A stretch of 64,000 nt of DNA, from assembly GCF_020966755.1 (NCBI RefSeq), contig NZ_JAJKFT010000010.1:2072720-2136719 (forward strand), written 5' to 3'. The notes under the pieces were generated by a model that worked only from the letters and a program-made list of their open reading frames with translations, was not told where the DNA came from and did not search any database. This document shows, one piece after another, positions 42,698 through 51,746 of the stretch (the stretch's first letter is position 1; each line of letters starts with the position of its first letter). The stretch is from Blastopirellula sediminis. GTDB taxonomy: Bacteria; Planctomycetota; Planctomycetia; Pirellulales; Pirellulaceae. Position numbers and translations under genes: made by a program.

Positions 42698-44344
42698 TTA
42701 CGTTGGTTGGCGGAGCGGCAATTCAATCACAAACCGAGCGCCGGTTCTCGACGGTTCCATAAAGATCCGGCCGTGATGATGTTCGATGATGCGGCGGACG
42801 ATCGCCAGGCCGATGCCGGTCCCTTCGGAGTTCGGATTGAGTTTCTCGAACAGGCCGAACACCTTTTCGTGAAACGCCGGTGGAACGCCGGGGCCGTTAT
42901 CTGCGAAGGTCATTCGCAACTGCGAAGAAGCGGCGATCCAACTGACGGTAATCTCCGGCTTGTCGGGATTGGCGAACTTGGCGGCGTTGTCGAGCAGGTT
43001 CTGAAACGCTTCGATCAGGCGAACGCGATCCCCTTCCAGCTCTACCGGTTCGCCGTTGATCTGCAGATTGATTCCCCGATCGGGCGAGGCCAGGTCAAGG
43101 CGGCGAATTGCGTCGTCGAGCAGGCGCCGAACCTGGCAGATCTCGGTTGGATTGACGACGCGGCCGATGCGGGAAAGTTCGAGTAGATCGTCGAGCAGGC
43201 TGCTCATCGACGAGCAGCCGCTGGCGATGAACTCCATGTCCTCATGGATCGCCTTCTGATCGCCGCGATTTAAATCTTCGCGCAATGCGCCGACAAATCC
43301 ACGGATCGTAATCAGCGGGCTCTTCAGATCGTGCGAAACGGTATAGGTGAAGCGCTCCAGTTCGGCGTTACGGCTTTCGACTTGTCTCAGCAGCGACTCG
43401 ACTTTGCGGCGACTATCGATGATGTAGGAAATGGTTCCTCCGCAGATCAGTCCGAGGGCGATCAGCGAGGTGAAAACGATGGCAGGAGTCGAATAGAGTC
43501 CTGCCGACGCGAACTTGCGCGTCGTCGCCAGTTCCACCTGCATCGGCAGTCCGTCGAAGTCGATCATCTGCAGCGAGGTGCGGCTAAAGTTGTCGCTGAC
43601 GTCGCCGTCGGACGATTTCAGGCCGATGATTTCGAGCTTGGGAGAGCGGGGGCTGGCCGCATAGACGCGGACCACGAAATGGTTGGGCATCTTGGCGGCG
43701 ATCGACTTCTCGAGCGACGCTTCGGACGAATAGGCGACGACGCAGCCGACGTGATGCATCACGCCGTCGGTCGCTGTGGTGGCGACCGGAAAGCAGGCGA
43801 TCAATCCGGGGCCGGGGAGCGGCGTCTGCACATTGGCTGGGATGACGTCGACCGTCAGATCGCTGGTTTGAATCGCGGCGTCCAGCGTTTCGGAAAGGAG
43901 GCTTTTTTCTTCGATCGCCGTGCCTTCATGCACGGCGAGTTGCCCGTTCGGTTCGGTCAGGATGATTCGCCACGGGCCTTGCTCATTGCTCGCGTCCCGG
44001 TCGGCGAAGAACAACTGGTCGACGACGGCGTATTTTTCTCCCTGACGCATCCGAGAGACGAAGATCTCCCATTCCCCCTTTTCAACGACTTGGCTGGAAA
44101 CGAAGAGGGTTTGCGCCCGGTCGGCGGCGCTGCGGATGTCGTCGAACTGCCGCTGGACGACTTGTTCGAGCGAACGGGAATATTCAAGGAAGAGGATGGT
44201 GCGGCGGCTCTCTTGGTACCGCCAGGTGAACCAGGCCGAGATCGTCGCCAGGAGAAAGAAAACGGCGAAGGCCCCCCAGCCGTACTTATCAAGGTGCAGC
44301 CGTGGGATCGCATTTTCTTCGGGTTTCTCGACTTGCGAGTCCAT
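42698..44344 (-). CDS. Membrane histidine kinase with CHASE-type sensor
   Basis: A 548-residue sensor kinase. A first membrane helix (AVFFLLATISAWFTWRY, residues 32-48) and a second (AIVFTSLIALGLICGGTISY, about 295) enclose an extracytoplasmic domain that looks like CHASE (RTILFLEYSRSLEQVVQRQF). The transmitter has the H-box FTYTVSHDLKSPLITIRGFV, N-box LIEAFQNLLDNAAKFANP, G-box DNGPGVPPAF and GTGIGLAIVRRIIEHHHG. No response regulator is adjacent; the ligand is unknown. fliA, its terminator and this gene share the minus strand. Confidence 0.93.
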   Translation of the reverse strand: MDSQVEKPEENAIPRLHLDKYGWGAFAVFFLLATISAWFTWRYQESRRTILFLEYSRSLEQVVQRQFDDIRSAADRAQTLFVSSQVVEKGEWEIFVSRMRQGEKYAVVDQLFFADRDASNEQGPWRIILTEPNGQLAVHEGTAIEEKSLLSETLDAAIQTSDLTVDVIPANVQTPLPGPGLIACFPVATTATDGVMHHVGCVVAYSSEASLEKSIAAKMPNHFVVRVYAASPRSPKLEIIGLKSSDGDVSDNFSRTSLQMIDFDGLPMQVELATTRKFASAGLYSTPAIVFTSLIALGLICGGTISYIIDSRRKVESLLRQVESRNAELERFTYTVSHDLKSPLITIRGFVGALREDLNRGDQKAIHEDMEFIASGCSSMSSLLDDLLELSRIGRVVNPTEICQVRRLLDDAIRRLDLASPDRGINLQINGEPVELEGDRVRLIEAFQNLLDNAAKFANPDKPEITVSWIAASSQLRMTFADNGPGVPPAFHEKVFGLFEKLNPNSEGTGIGLAIVRRIIEHHHGRIFMEPSRTGARFVIELPLRQPT

Positions 44345-44450
44345 CGCGAGACGCTCAGACCGATGAGGAGTTCGATGAGCGCCGCCCTAGGAGGCTCCGC
44401 CCCATGCATGGATCATTGTATGGCCAATTGAGGGAGTGCGATAGCGCAGA

Positions 44451-44482
44451 AAAAAACGCTTCCGTCGCCGGAAGCGTTGTAG
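44451..44482 (-). terminator. Rho-independent terminator of fliA
   Basis: On the minus strand a 10-bp stem (44455-44464 with 44469-44478) and a 4-nt loop are followed by T-run (A-run 44451-44456 on the plus strand), 25 bp after the fliA stop. It ends the flagellar operon. Confidence 0.92.
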
Positions 44483-44506
44483 GTTTTTTACGTAGGACGG
44501 GGGAGT

Positions 44507-45292
44507 CTAAACGACGCCGAATTCCGGGCGACGGCGACCGAGCTGCGATTGCAGACGTTGCACGATGCTGCTGTGCATCTGGCTCACGCGGCTTTCGCTC
44601 AGGTCGAGCGTGGCGCCGATTTCCTTCATCGTCAGTTCTTCGTAGTAGTAAAGAATGATGATGAGGCGTTCGTTGCGATTCAGGCCTTTGGTGACCAAAC
44701 GCATCAGATCGTTCTTTTGGATCCGGCGCGTGGGGTCTTCCCCTTTGACGTCTTCGAGAATATCGATCTCGCGAACGTCCTTGTAGCTGTCGGTCTCGTA
44801 CCACTTTTTGTTGAGGCTGATGAGTCCGACCGCATTGGCGTCGGAGATCATCTTTTCCAGCTCTTTCACGCTCATGCCCATGTGGGATGAGAGTTCCTGT
44901 TCGGTCGGTTGACGACCGAGCTTCGCTTCGAGCTGTTTGGTCGCTTCGTTCAGCTTGCTCGCTTTGGAGCGCACCAGACGCGGCACCCAGTCCATCGTAC
45001 GAAGTTCGTCCAGCATCGCGCCGCGAATACGCGGTACGCAATAGGTTTCGAACTTGACGCCGCGCGTCATGTCGAACGCGTCGATCGCGTCCATCAGACC
45101 AAAGACTCCCGCCGAGATCAGGTCGTCTAGTTCGACCCCTTCCGGCAAGCGAGCCCAAATTCTTTCGCCGTTGTATTTGACCAGCGGCAGATATCGCTCA
45201 ACAAGACGGTTGCGTAGTTCTTTACGCGTCTGGTCGGCCTTATAGGCTTTCCAGACTTCCGCAATGTCGTCGACTGCTGTGGTTGTCGCCAT
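44507..45292 (-). CDS. fliA: Flagellar sigma factor FliA/WhiG type
   Basis: FliA (sigma-28) directs RNA polymerase to late flagellar genes. The 261-residue protein has region 2 (LVERYLPLVKYNGERIWARL, DDLISAGVFGLMDAIDAFD), region 3 (LNEATKQLEAKLGRQPTEQE) and region 4 (NERLIIILYYYEELTMKEIG, then LDLSESRVSQMHSSIVQRLQ). It is the last gene of flhA-flhF-flhG-small membrane gene-fliA. Its leader contains two AGGA-loop hairpins (see 45293-45397) and a GGAGG site. Confidence 0.96.
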   Translation of the reverse strand: MATTTAVDDIAEVWKAYKADQTRKELRNRLVERYLPLVKYNGERIWARLPEGVELDDLISAGVFGLMDAIDAFDMTRGVKFETYCVPRIRGAMLDELRTMDWVPRLVRSKASKLNEATKQLEAKLGRQPTEQELSSHMGMSVKELEKMISDANAVGLISLNKKWYETDSYKDVREIDILEDVKGEDPTRRIQKNDLMRLVTKGLNRNERLIIILYYYEELTMKEIGATLDLSESRVSQMHSSIVQRLQSQLGRRRPEFGVV

Positions 45293-45364
45293 GCAATCCT
45301 CCGTGAAACGCCGTCAATGGCTACGTTTCGTGAGATCCTTCTCGTTTCGCCTGAATCCTTCAGG
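45293..45364 (-). promoter_or_regulatory. fliA leader with two GGA-loop hairpins (candidate CsrA sites)
   Basis: On the fliA (minus) strand, CCTGAAGGATTCAGG (45350-45364) folds as a 5-6 bp stem that shows AGGAT in the loop, and GAGAAGGATCTC (45332-45343) folds as a 4-bp stem with AGGA in the loop. The Shine-Dalgarno, GGAGGATTGC (45293-45302), holds a third GGA. CsrA/RsmA dimers bind exactly such loop-exposed GGA sites and block translation when one overlaps the ribosome site. This is a pattern match; no csrA gene is in the window. Confidence 0.5.
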
Positions 45365-45475
45365 ACCCGCATTTTGCAGCGGTAAAGCCGCAAAACCTTC
45401 GCCGGTATGATTGCTCAAAACCGTCGGTTGGCGCTCGTTCGCCGCGTCCTCTCCGCAGGGGACGTGGTGGCGAAT

Positions 45476-45742
45476 TTACGCCGACGCATTTCCAGAGCCG
45501 CTGCTTTCTCCTTGCAACTCGCGTTGCAATTTGTCGAGCTCTTGGTTGACTCGTTCGCGAACCGATTCGTCAACGATGCGCTCCGCAGCGCCGCCGATGA
45601 ACCAGCCTGTGGCCGCAAATAATGCCATCGCAACGCAGGCGACTTGAAGGGTTGACTCGATCCCGCCCATGTCCAGGAAACTCCGCACCAGGACAGTGAC
45701 GAAAGCGATAAGGCCCAGGACGCCCGCGTAATTGCGCGCCAT
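45476..45742 (-). CDS. Small membrane protein in the flagellar cluster
   Basis: An 88-residue protein with two hydrophobic helices (VLGLIAFVTVLVRSFL, VACVAMALFAATGWFIGGAA) and a charged C-terminal helix (ESVRERVNQELDKLQRELQ). Its function is not known. It lies between flhG and fliA on the same strand; the position suggests a flagellar or motility role. Confidence 0.75.
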   Translation of the reverse strand: MARNYAGVLGLIAFVTVLVRSFLDMGGIESTLQVACVAMALFAATGWFIGGAAERIVDESVRERVNQELDKLQRELQGESSGSGNASA

Positions 45743-45926
45743 CTTGCGTTCGGTCTATTAAGTTGACGTGATTCGCGACTCATGTCCGCCGCATGCGTAC
45801 GCGGCGTTACATCTAGGTATCGGGCGTCTCGACTTTGATATTCAGCCGAATTTTCCGATTGTCGCGAAGTCGTCAAAAAAACTCGCGTAGCGGCAAGGCG
45901 TGCTGTCATGTCAGGGCTAGCCTTTC

Positions 45927-46784
45927 TTACGCCGCGCGGCGGGTCGTTTGTTCGGTAGCGGCGTCCAGCACCAGCGAAGTAAATCGCTTGGCCGTGTGCG
46001 CCAAGTCGACGGAAACCGCCGACTGCGGGTAACGGACGCAAAACGCGTCGCACGACGCTTGAGCCGCGCCCACTTCCAGGGCGTAGCGAATGGCGCCGAT
46101 TCCGATCGCGGCGGCGCCAGCATGTCGCTGACAAACGCGATCGAAACCCTCGATGATCGGTTCTTCCGGCTGCGCCGCCGACACGCGGTTCAGCAGCAGT
46201 CCGAATGCGGCTCGCGGCGCACTTGCCAGCATGTGGCGAATCGCGGCGTAACCGGCGGTCAGTGAGCTGCGGGCCGAAGATGCGGTCAGAATAAAGTGAT
46301 CCGCACGACGCCAGAGCAGCTCGGCCAGCGGGGTCGGGCGACTGCCGGCGTCGATCAAAACGACGTCGGCATGGCGGCCCAGCCGCTGCAATTGATTGGT
46401 TAGTCGCTCGAGCGCCCCCGGATTGATCGCATGGAGCGAGCCGGTTTCGGCGGCCGTCGGCAACAGCAGGGCGCCATGGATGCCCGGCAGGAACGACTCG
46501 TGCAAGTCGGCCCGCGAGTTGGCCAGGTCGCCGATTGTGGCGACGGCGCCGCGGCCGCACAGTTGCGCGAGTCCATCGCTTTCAAAATCAAGATCGACCA
46601 CCACGACCCGACGTCCCGACTCCGCGATCGCGGCGCCGAGGTTCAGCGCGAGCGTGGTCACGCCGACGTTACGCTCGGCGCCGTAAAGTACGGCGAGCGG
46701 CACGTTCGGCGAACCGGCGAAGTTGGAGTTTTGACGTGCAAGCATTCTTAGCAGCGACGCCTGATCAGGAAAGTGACGGTCCAT
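45927..46784 (-). CDS. flhG: FlhG/YlxH-like ParA family protein with altered P-loop
   Basis: FlhG controls the number and place of flagella and stimulates FlhF's GTPase through an N-terminal helix. That helix's DQAxxLR motif is present at residues 7-13 (DQASLLR). The MinD/ParA fold follows: VVVVDLDFESDGLAQLCG, ADVVLIDAGSRPTPLAE. However, the deviant Walker A, normally KGGVGKT, reads ERNVGVT (residues 37-43), losing both the signature lysine (Glu37) and the catalytic P-loop lysine (Val42). ATP-driven dimerisation is therefore doubtful. It lies 30 bp after flhF. Confidence 0.88.
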   Translation of the reverse strand: MDRHFPDQASLLRMLARQNSNFAGSPNVPLAVLYGAERNVGVTTLALNLGAAIAESGRRVVVVDLDFESDGLAQLCGRGAVATIGDLANSRADLHESFLPGIHGALLLPTAAETGSLHAINPGALERLTNQLQRLGRHADVVLIDAGSRPTPLAELLWRRADHFILTASSARSSLTAGYAAIRHMLASAPRAAFGLLLNRVSAAQPEEPIIEGFDRVCQRHAGAAAIGIGAIRYALEVGAAQASCDAFCVRYPQSAVSVDLAHTAKRFTSLVLDAATEQTTRRAA

Positions 46785-46814
46785 AAATGGTCGTAGTTCG
46801 CAGCAGCCCGGTGG

Positions 46815-47993
46815 TTAAATCAATTGCTTGGCGAGTTCTTCCGCCGACGCGACGGCGATCGAATGCGGTACGTCTTGCCCATTGGTGACGTAGCTGATCG
46901 GCAGCGTCGTACGATTCATCAAGTTGAACATCGCTCCGAGCGACTCGACTTCATCTAGCTTGGTCGGAATGATCGCGGTCGGGTTGATCGACGCGAAGCG
47001 GCGTTCGGCGTCCTGCAGCGAACGATTGCCGGTGGTGGCCGACAGCAGCAGGTAGCGAACGTCGGTTTCGGCCGCTCGCAACACCGATTGCAGCTGTTGC
47101 AGCTGCACCGAGTCGCGCGGACTGCGTCCCGCCGTATCAATAAAAATGCGATCGCAACCAGCCAGGTGATCGACGGCGTCGCGCATCTCGCTCGGCGACG
47201 AGACGACCTGCATCGGCAAGTCCATGATCTCGGCGTAAGCGCGAAGTTGGTCGACTGCGGCGATGCGGTAGGTGTCGATCGTGATCAGGCCGACTCGCAG
47301 CTTTTGCGTGAACCGGGCCCGAGCCGCTAGTTTGGCGATGGTGGTCGTTTTGCCGACGCCGGTCGGTCCGACCAGCGCGATTCGCAGCGGTCCGCGGCGC
47401 GAGTCTTCCAGGTCGTGACCGACGCGGAAGGTCGCGGCGATCAACTGGTGCATCCGCTGACGCAGATCTCGCTCGTGCGAGACGGCGGCGATTTGTTCCA
47501 GGTGAGCGGCCAATTGCGACGCGATCTGCGGCGCCACTTCGGCGGCGATCAGTTCGTCATACAACTGCGCGACGATCGGCGAGTAATTGCGTAGCGACTG
47601 TCCGGCGTAGCTGGACAACGCGTCGAGGATCGATTCCCCTTGGTCGTCGACAAGGCCGTCGACCAGACGCTGCGAATGATCTTCGGCGTCGGCCGGGCGA
47701 TGGATCGGCGCTGCAGGAGCAGCTTCCGGCAGTTCAACTTCAAAGCGGCGCGCGACGAACTCTTCGTGGGGCGTCGGCGTATTGTTCGTAGCGGCCGTTT
47801 CGATTTGAAAACGGCTCTTCACCGGCACGCTGGCCGACGCGGCTAGTTCAAACTCGCGGCAACCTAAGAGGCCTGCCAGTCCGCGGCGCGGCGTCATCCG
47901 CGTATGCAAAACGGCGGCGTCGGGCCCCAGCTCTTTGCGAATGAGCTCGAGCGCTTCCGGCATCGATTTGGCGCGAAACGTCTTGATGTCCAT
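46815..47993 (-). CDS. flhF: Flagellar SRP-like GTPase FlhF
   Basis: FlhF is the SRP-type GTPase that recruits flagellar parts to the site of assembly. The 392-residue protein has the family's N-terminal basic part (TFRAKSMPEALELIRKELGP), the P-loop VGPTGVGKTTTIAKLA with Lys215, TIDTYRIAAVDQLRAYAEIM, FIDTAGRSPRDSVQL and PTKLDEVESLGAMFNL. All GTPase motifs look intact. It starts 8 bp after the flhA stop and precedes flhG. Confidence 0.96.
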   Translation of the reverse strand: MDIKTFRAKSMPEALELIRKELGPDAAVLHTRMTPRRGLAGLLGCREFELAASASVPVKSRFQIETAATNNTPTPHEEFVARRFEVELPEAAPAAPIHRPADAEDHSQRLVDGLVDDQGESILDALSSYAGQSLRNYSPIVAQLYDELIAAEVAPQIASQLAAHLEQIAAVSHERDLRQRMHQLIAATFRVGHDLEDSRRGPLRIALVGPTGVGKTTTIAKLAARARFTQKLRVGLITIDTYRIAAVDQLRAYAEIMDLPMQVVSSPSEMRDAVDHLAGCDRIFIDTAGRSPRDSVQLQQLQSVLRAAETDVRYLLLSATTGNRSLQDAERRFASINPTAIIPTKLDEVESLGAMFNLMNRTTLPISYVTNGQDVPHSIAVASAEELAKQLI

Positions 47994-48001
47994 GGCGTCG
48001 T

Positions 48002-50089
48002 CTATTTACCCGGTACGATGTCGCTGATGATGCCGACCGACTCGATCAGCGTATCGCGGGTGATTTCGTTGTGGCTCAGTACGATCAAATCAGGGATGTG
48101 ATTCAGGGTGAGTTGTTTCAGGGCAGGGCGAATCTGCGGGTTGACCAGCACGATCGGCGGCTTCCCGACCGACAGCAACTTTTCGATTCCTTGGGCGACC
48201 GCACGGCAGGTCAGTTCGATCGCTTGCGGCGACATGCGAGCGTAAGGTCCACGTTCGGTGTCGATGCCTGCGGCGATCCGATCCTGCATCGCCGGGTCGA
48301 GCGGTATGACGTACATCTTGTTTTCGCGATCGCGATACTTGGTGCAGATCGTGCGAGCCAAACGGTGGCGGACGAATTCGGTCAGCCAGATCGGATCCTT
48401 GGTGCGCGTCGCCTGATCGCCTAGCGTTTCCAGGATGACCGCCAATTGGCGAATCGGCACTTCTTCTCGCAGCAGGTTTTGCAGTACCGCTTGAACGTCC
48501 CCCAGCTTCATCAGATGCGGGATCAGTTCGTCGACGACGGCCGGCGATTCGGCTTTCAGTTCGTCGAGCAGATGTTTGGTGGCGTCGCGAGTCAGCAACT
48601 CGTCGGCATGCTTCTTGGCGACGCGCTGCAGATGGGTCGCGAGAACCGACGACGGTTCGACGATCGTGTAGCCAAGCATTTCGGCTTGCGGACGCAAACC
48701 GGCTTCGATCCAGACGGCCGGCTGGTTGTAGGCCGGATCGCGGGTCGCTTCGCCCGGCAGATTGCCTTGCGAGTTGGGACCGCTGATCGCCAGCAGACGA
48801 TCGGGATAGATCGTATTCTCGGCGACGGTGTTGTTCGTGATTTTGATGCGGTACTGGTTTTCGCTCAAGCGCATGTTGTCGCGGATGCGAACCTTCGGCA
48901 GGATGATGCCGACTTCGGTGGCGACGTTCTGGCGAACGCCGGTGACGCGATGCAGCAGATCGCCGCCCCGATCAGGCGCCGCCAGGCGAACGAGTCCGAC
49001 CCCCAGTTCCATTTCCATCGGATCGATCGAGAGATAGTCCTCGATGCGGTCCTCTTTCTTGGCCGCTTTCTCTTGTTCTTGTTTCTTCGCTTCGGCCTCT
49101 TGCTTGACGACTTCGTCCTTCTTGTCTTTCTTCTGCAGGAAGAGGGCGAAGCCGATGCAGCTGCAACCGAGCGTCAGCAGCGGCAGTTTCGGCAAACCGG
49201 TGAAGACGAGCAGACCAAGGAACGCCCCAGAGACCATCAGCGCCGCCGGACGAGACAACAACTGTTGCACGAATTCCAGCGGCAGGTTCGTCTTCTGGCT
49301 GCTACGCGTAACCAGCAAACCGGCCGCGAGCGAAATCAAGAAGGCGGGAACCTGGCTGACCAGACCGTCGCCGATCGTCAGCTTGGTATAAACTTCGGCC
49401 GCTTGAGCCAACGTCATGCCGGCCTGCATGCCGATGATGAAGCCGCCGACGATATTGATCAACGTAATGATGATGCCGGCGATTGCGTCGCCGCGCACGA
49501 ACTTGCTGGCGCCGTCCATGGCCCCGAAGAAGTCGGCTTGTTGCGTGATCTCGGCACGGCGGCGTTGCGCTTCGTGTTCGTCGATTATGCCGGCGTTCAG
49601 GTCGGCGTCGATCGCCATCTGGCGACCGGGCATGCCGTCCAACGCGAAACGGGCGGCGACTTCCGAGATACGCGTGGCGCCCTTCGTGATCACCATGAAC
49701 TGAATCACGATGATGATCACGAAGATAATAATGCCGACCGCTATTTTATCTCCGGCGACGAACTCGCCGAAGGTTTCGATCACCCCACCAGCGGCGTCCA
49801 TCCCGTCTTCAGCCGCCTTGGTCAAAATCAGTCGCGTGGTGGCGACGTTTAACACCAATCGGGCGAGGGTGGTGGCCAACAAGAGGGAAGGGAAGACGTT
49901 GAACTCAAGCGGCGTCTGTACGTAGATCGTCGTCAGCAGAATGATTACGCCCGCGGTGATGTTCGCCGTCAAAAGCAAGTTCATGAGCCAGTTCGGCAAC
50001 GGCACCAGGATCACCAGAACGCTGGCGATGATGCCTACCGGCAGGATCAGATCTCGAATTCGTTCAACGGCAGGAAGCACGGAAATCAA
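48002..50089 (-). CDS. flhA: Flagellar type III export protein FlhA
   Basis: FlhA is the main membrane channel-ring protein of the flagellar export gate. The 695-residue protein has seven to eight membrane helices (VGIIASVLVILVPLPNWLMN, FNVFPSLLLATTLARLVLNV), the cytoplasmic FHIPEP motif region (RFALDGMPGRQMAIDADLNA) and the soluble ring-forming C-terminal half (RIRDNMRLSENQYRIKI ... GDQATRTKDPIWLTEFVR). It heads the flagellar cluster and is divergent from the sulfotransferase gene. Confidence 0.97.
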   Translation of the reverse strand: MISVLPAVERIRDLILPVGIIASVLVILVPLPNWLMNLLLTANITAGVIILLTTIYVQTPLEFNVFPSLLLATTLARLVLNVATTRLILTKAAEDGMDAAGGVIETFGEFVAGDKIAVGIIIFVIIIVIQFMVITKGATRISEVAARFALDGMPGRQMAIDADLNAGIIDEHEAQRRRAEITQQADFFGAMDGASKFVRGDAIAGIIITLINIVGGFIIGMQAGMTLAQAAEVYTKLTIGDGLVSQVPAFLISLAAGLLVTRSSQKTNLPLEFVQQLLSRPAALMVSGAFLGLLVFTGLPKLPLLTLGCSCIGFALFLQKKDKKDEVVKQEAEAKKQEQEKAAKKEDRIEDYLSIDPMEMELGVGLVRLAAPDRGGDLLHRVTGVRQNVATEVGIILPKVRIRDNMRLSENQYRIKITNNTVAENTIYPDRLLAISGPNSQGNLPGEATRDPAYNQPAVWIEAGLRPQAEMLGYTIVEPSSVLATHLQRVAKKHADELLTRDATKHLLDELKAESPAVVDELIPHLMKLGDVQAVLQNLLREEVPIRQLAVILETLGDQATRTKDPIWLTEFVRHRLARTICTKYRDRENKMYVIPLDPAMQDRIAAGIDTERGPYARMSPQAIELTCRAVAQGIEKLLSVGKPPIVLVNPQIRPALKQLTLNHIPDLIVLSHNEITRDTLIESVGIISDIVPGK

Positions 50090-50343
50090 TCGGCAAAGGG
50101 ACGAAAGCAGCGCCGCGGAGATACGTCGCCGCGTGAAGCGGGGCGAAAATTACTGAAAACGGGAAACCGAGTCCAGGCCGATCAAGGGAGCAAAGTCGTT
50201 GATGCGGCTATGTTTATCGTGTCAATGGCGACTTGCTCGGAAAAATGGAGGGGTCGCTTAGAAAATCCCCGCCGCGAAAGCCGTTTTTTTAGCTACCATA
50301 GAGTGTTTCCGCCCCGTTTTCGTTTGTCGTCCAGGAAGCTCCG

Positions 50344-51519
50344 TTGACCGACCCCGCTGCGAAACCCCCTCGTAAACAGAAGGCGAACGCCTATCCCTGG
50401 TACAGTCCGCGCATCTGGCACGGGATGCGTTTTCGCCCCTGGATGCGTCTGCTAGCAAGACATCGTTTCGCCTTCCATCCGTTGCGGGTGACGATGGCGT
50501 TGATCGTCACGATCTTCACCCTGTTCAACAGCGTCTTCTACCGACTGCAGCTAGCAATCTGGGGGAAGAAGCTCAAGGAAACGGTTCCACATACGCCGAT
50601 GGTCTTCATCCTGGGGCATTGGCGCAGCGGAACGACGTTTCTGCATGAGTTGATGTCTTTGGACGAAGCTTACACGTCGCCGACCACGATGCAGTGCTTT
50701 GGGCCGTGCGAGTTTTTGCTGATGGAAGACTTCGTGACTCGTTGGTTCAGCTGGCTGATGCCGAGCACGCGGCCGATGGACAATATGACGGTTGGCTGGG
50801 CCAAACCGCAGGAAGATGAGTTCGCCCTGGTCGCGCTCGGCGTTCCTTCTCCTTATTACCGGATGGCGTTTCCTGACCATGAGCCGGATGGGACCGAGTA
50901 TCTCGACATGGACGGGATTGACCCGGCTGAGCAGGCCAAGTGGCGGGAATGTCTCGACTTCTTTATCCGAATGGTCACCCTGAAGCGGGACAAGCCGATC
51001 ATCCTGAAGTCGCCGACCCACACCGGGCGCATTGGCTTCCTCGCCGAGATGTACCCCGACGCCAAGTTCATCCACATTTCCCGTAACCCAATGGAAGTCT
51101 TTGCGTCGACCGAGCGGTTGTGGCAAACCATGGACGAGGTGCAGTCGTTCCAGCATCCCAAGAACCCGAAGTATCGCCAGTACATTTTTGAATGCTTCGA
51201 TCGGATGTACGGCGGCTATTTCCGCGACGCCGACAAGTTGAGCTCCGATCGTCTGATCGAAACGCGGTACGAAGACGTCGTCGCCGATCCGGTCGGCGAA
51301 TTGGCGAAGATCTACGCGCAGCTGGGGCTGGGAGACTTCGAGCAGGTCCGTCCCCAAATGGAAGAAGCGACCGCCGAAAGCCGCAAGTTCGTCCGCAACC
51401 AGCACCAGATGGAAGAAGAACTAGCGAGCGAAATCTATCGCCGCTGGAAGCCCTACTTTGATCGGTATGGCTATGCCGCCGACGGAACCCTGGCGGAAGA
51501 AGCGCCGAAAGCGGAGTAG
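50344..51519 (+). CDS. Sulfotransferase family protein
   Basis: A 391-residue PAPS-dependent sulfotransferase. The 5'-phosphosulfate loop is ILGHWRSGTTFLHELMSLD, and the 3'-phosphate site is FIHISRNPMEVFASTERLW. A hydrophobic segment (VTMALIVTIFTLFNSVFYRL) near residues 50-70 may anchor it to the membrane. It starts with TTG at 50344, supported by a CCAGGAAG site 5-10 bases before it; an in-frame ATG at 50425 is the alternative. The acceptor is unknown. Confidence 0.88.
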   Translation: MTDPAAKPPRKQKANAYPWYSPRIWHGMRFRPWMRLLARHRFAFHPLRVTMALIVTIFTLFNSVFYRLQLAIWGKKLKETVPHTPMVFILGHWRSGTTFLHELMSLDEAYTSPTTMQCFGPCEFLLMEDFVTRWFSWLMPSTRPMDNMTVGWAKPQEDEFALVALGVPSPYYRMAFPDHEPDGTEYLDMDGIDPAEQAKWRECLDFFIRMVTLKRDKPIILKSPTHTGRIGFLAEMYPDAKFIHISRNPMEVFASTERLWQTMDEVQSFQHPKNPKYRQYIFECFDRMYGGYFRDADKLSSDRLIETRYEDVVADPVGELAKIYAQLGLGDFEQVRPQMEEATAESRKFVRNQHQMEEELASEIYRRWKPYFDRYGYAADGTLAEEAPKAE

Positions 51520-51532
51520 GCGAAAGGGCAAG

Positions 51533-51640
51533 TAATAGCCCGAAGCGCAAGCGAGGGAAATGCGTTAGGAATAATGACGAAAGTCGACATTCGTCGATTG
51601 CTTGCGAGCGAGTTTCCCTCGCTTGCGCTTCGGGCTACTA
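51533..51640. repeat. Paired REP-like element (short doublet)
   Basis: TAGCCCGAAGCGCAAGCGAG and its inverted copy (CTCGCTTGCGCTTCGGGCTA) face each other 40-50 bp apart, with a short ATGACGAAAGTCGACATTCGTC core. This GAAGCGC subtype differs from the others in the window. It sits between the convergent sulfotransferase and proline-rich protein genes. Confidence 0.88.
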
Positions 51641-51681
51641 ATGAGTTTCTCGCGACGAATTGGGCGACCCAAGAAATAGTC

Positions 51682-51714
51682 GAAGCCGATGGACCGGAGA
51701 AATCCATCGGCTTC
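51682..51714 (-). terminator. 12-bp hairpin after the proline/threonine-rich gene
   Basis: GAAGCCGATGGA (51682-51693) pairs with 51703-51714 around a 9-nt loop. On the minus strand it lies 33-65 bp after the stop at 51747, with a short T-rich piece following. Likely terminator. Confidence 0.6.
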
Positions 51715-51746
51715 GCCCTCCTGGGATTGTCCGGGGGAGACGCGCC

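Noticed and set aside
45293..45400. Cyclic di-GMP (GEMM) riboswitch upstream of fliA
   Set aside because: The conserved GEMM core sequence and tetraloop pattern were not found; the GGA-loop hairpins fit a protein-binding leader better.
48446..49852. Long plus-strand frame opposite flhA
   Set aside because: FlhA is unmistakable; the opposite frame has biased, motif-free composition.
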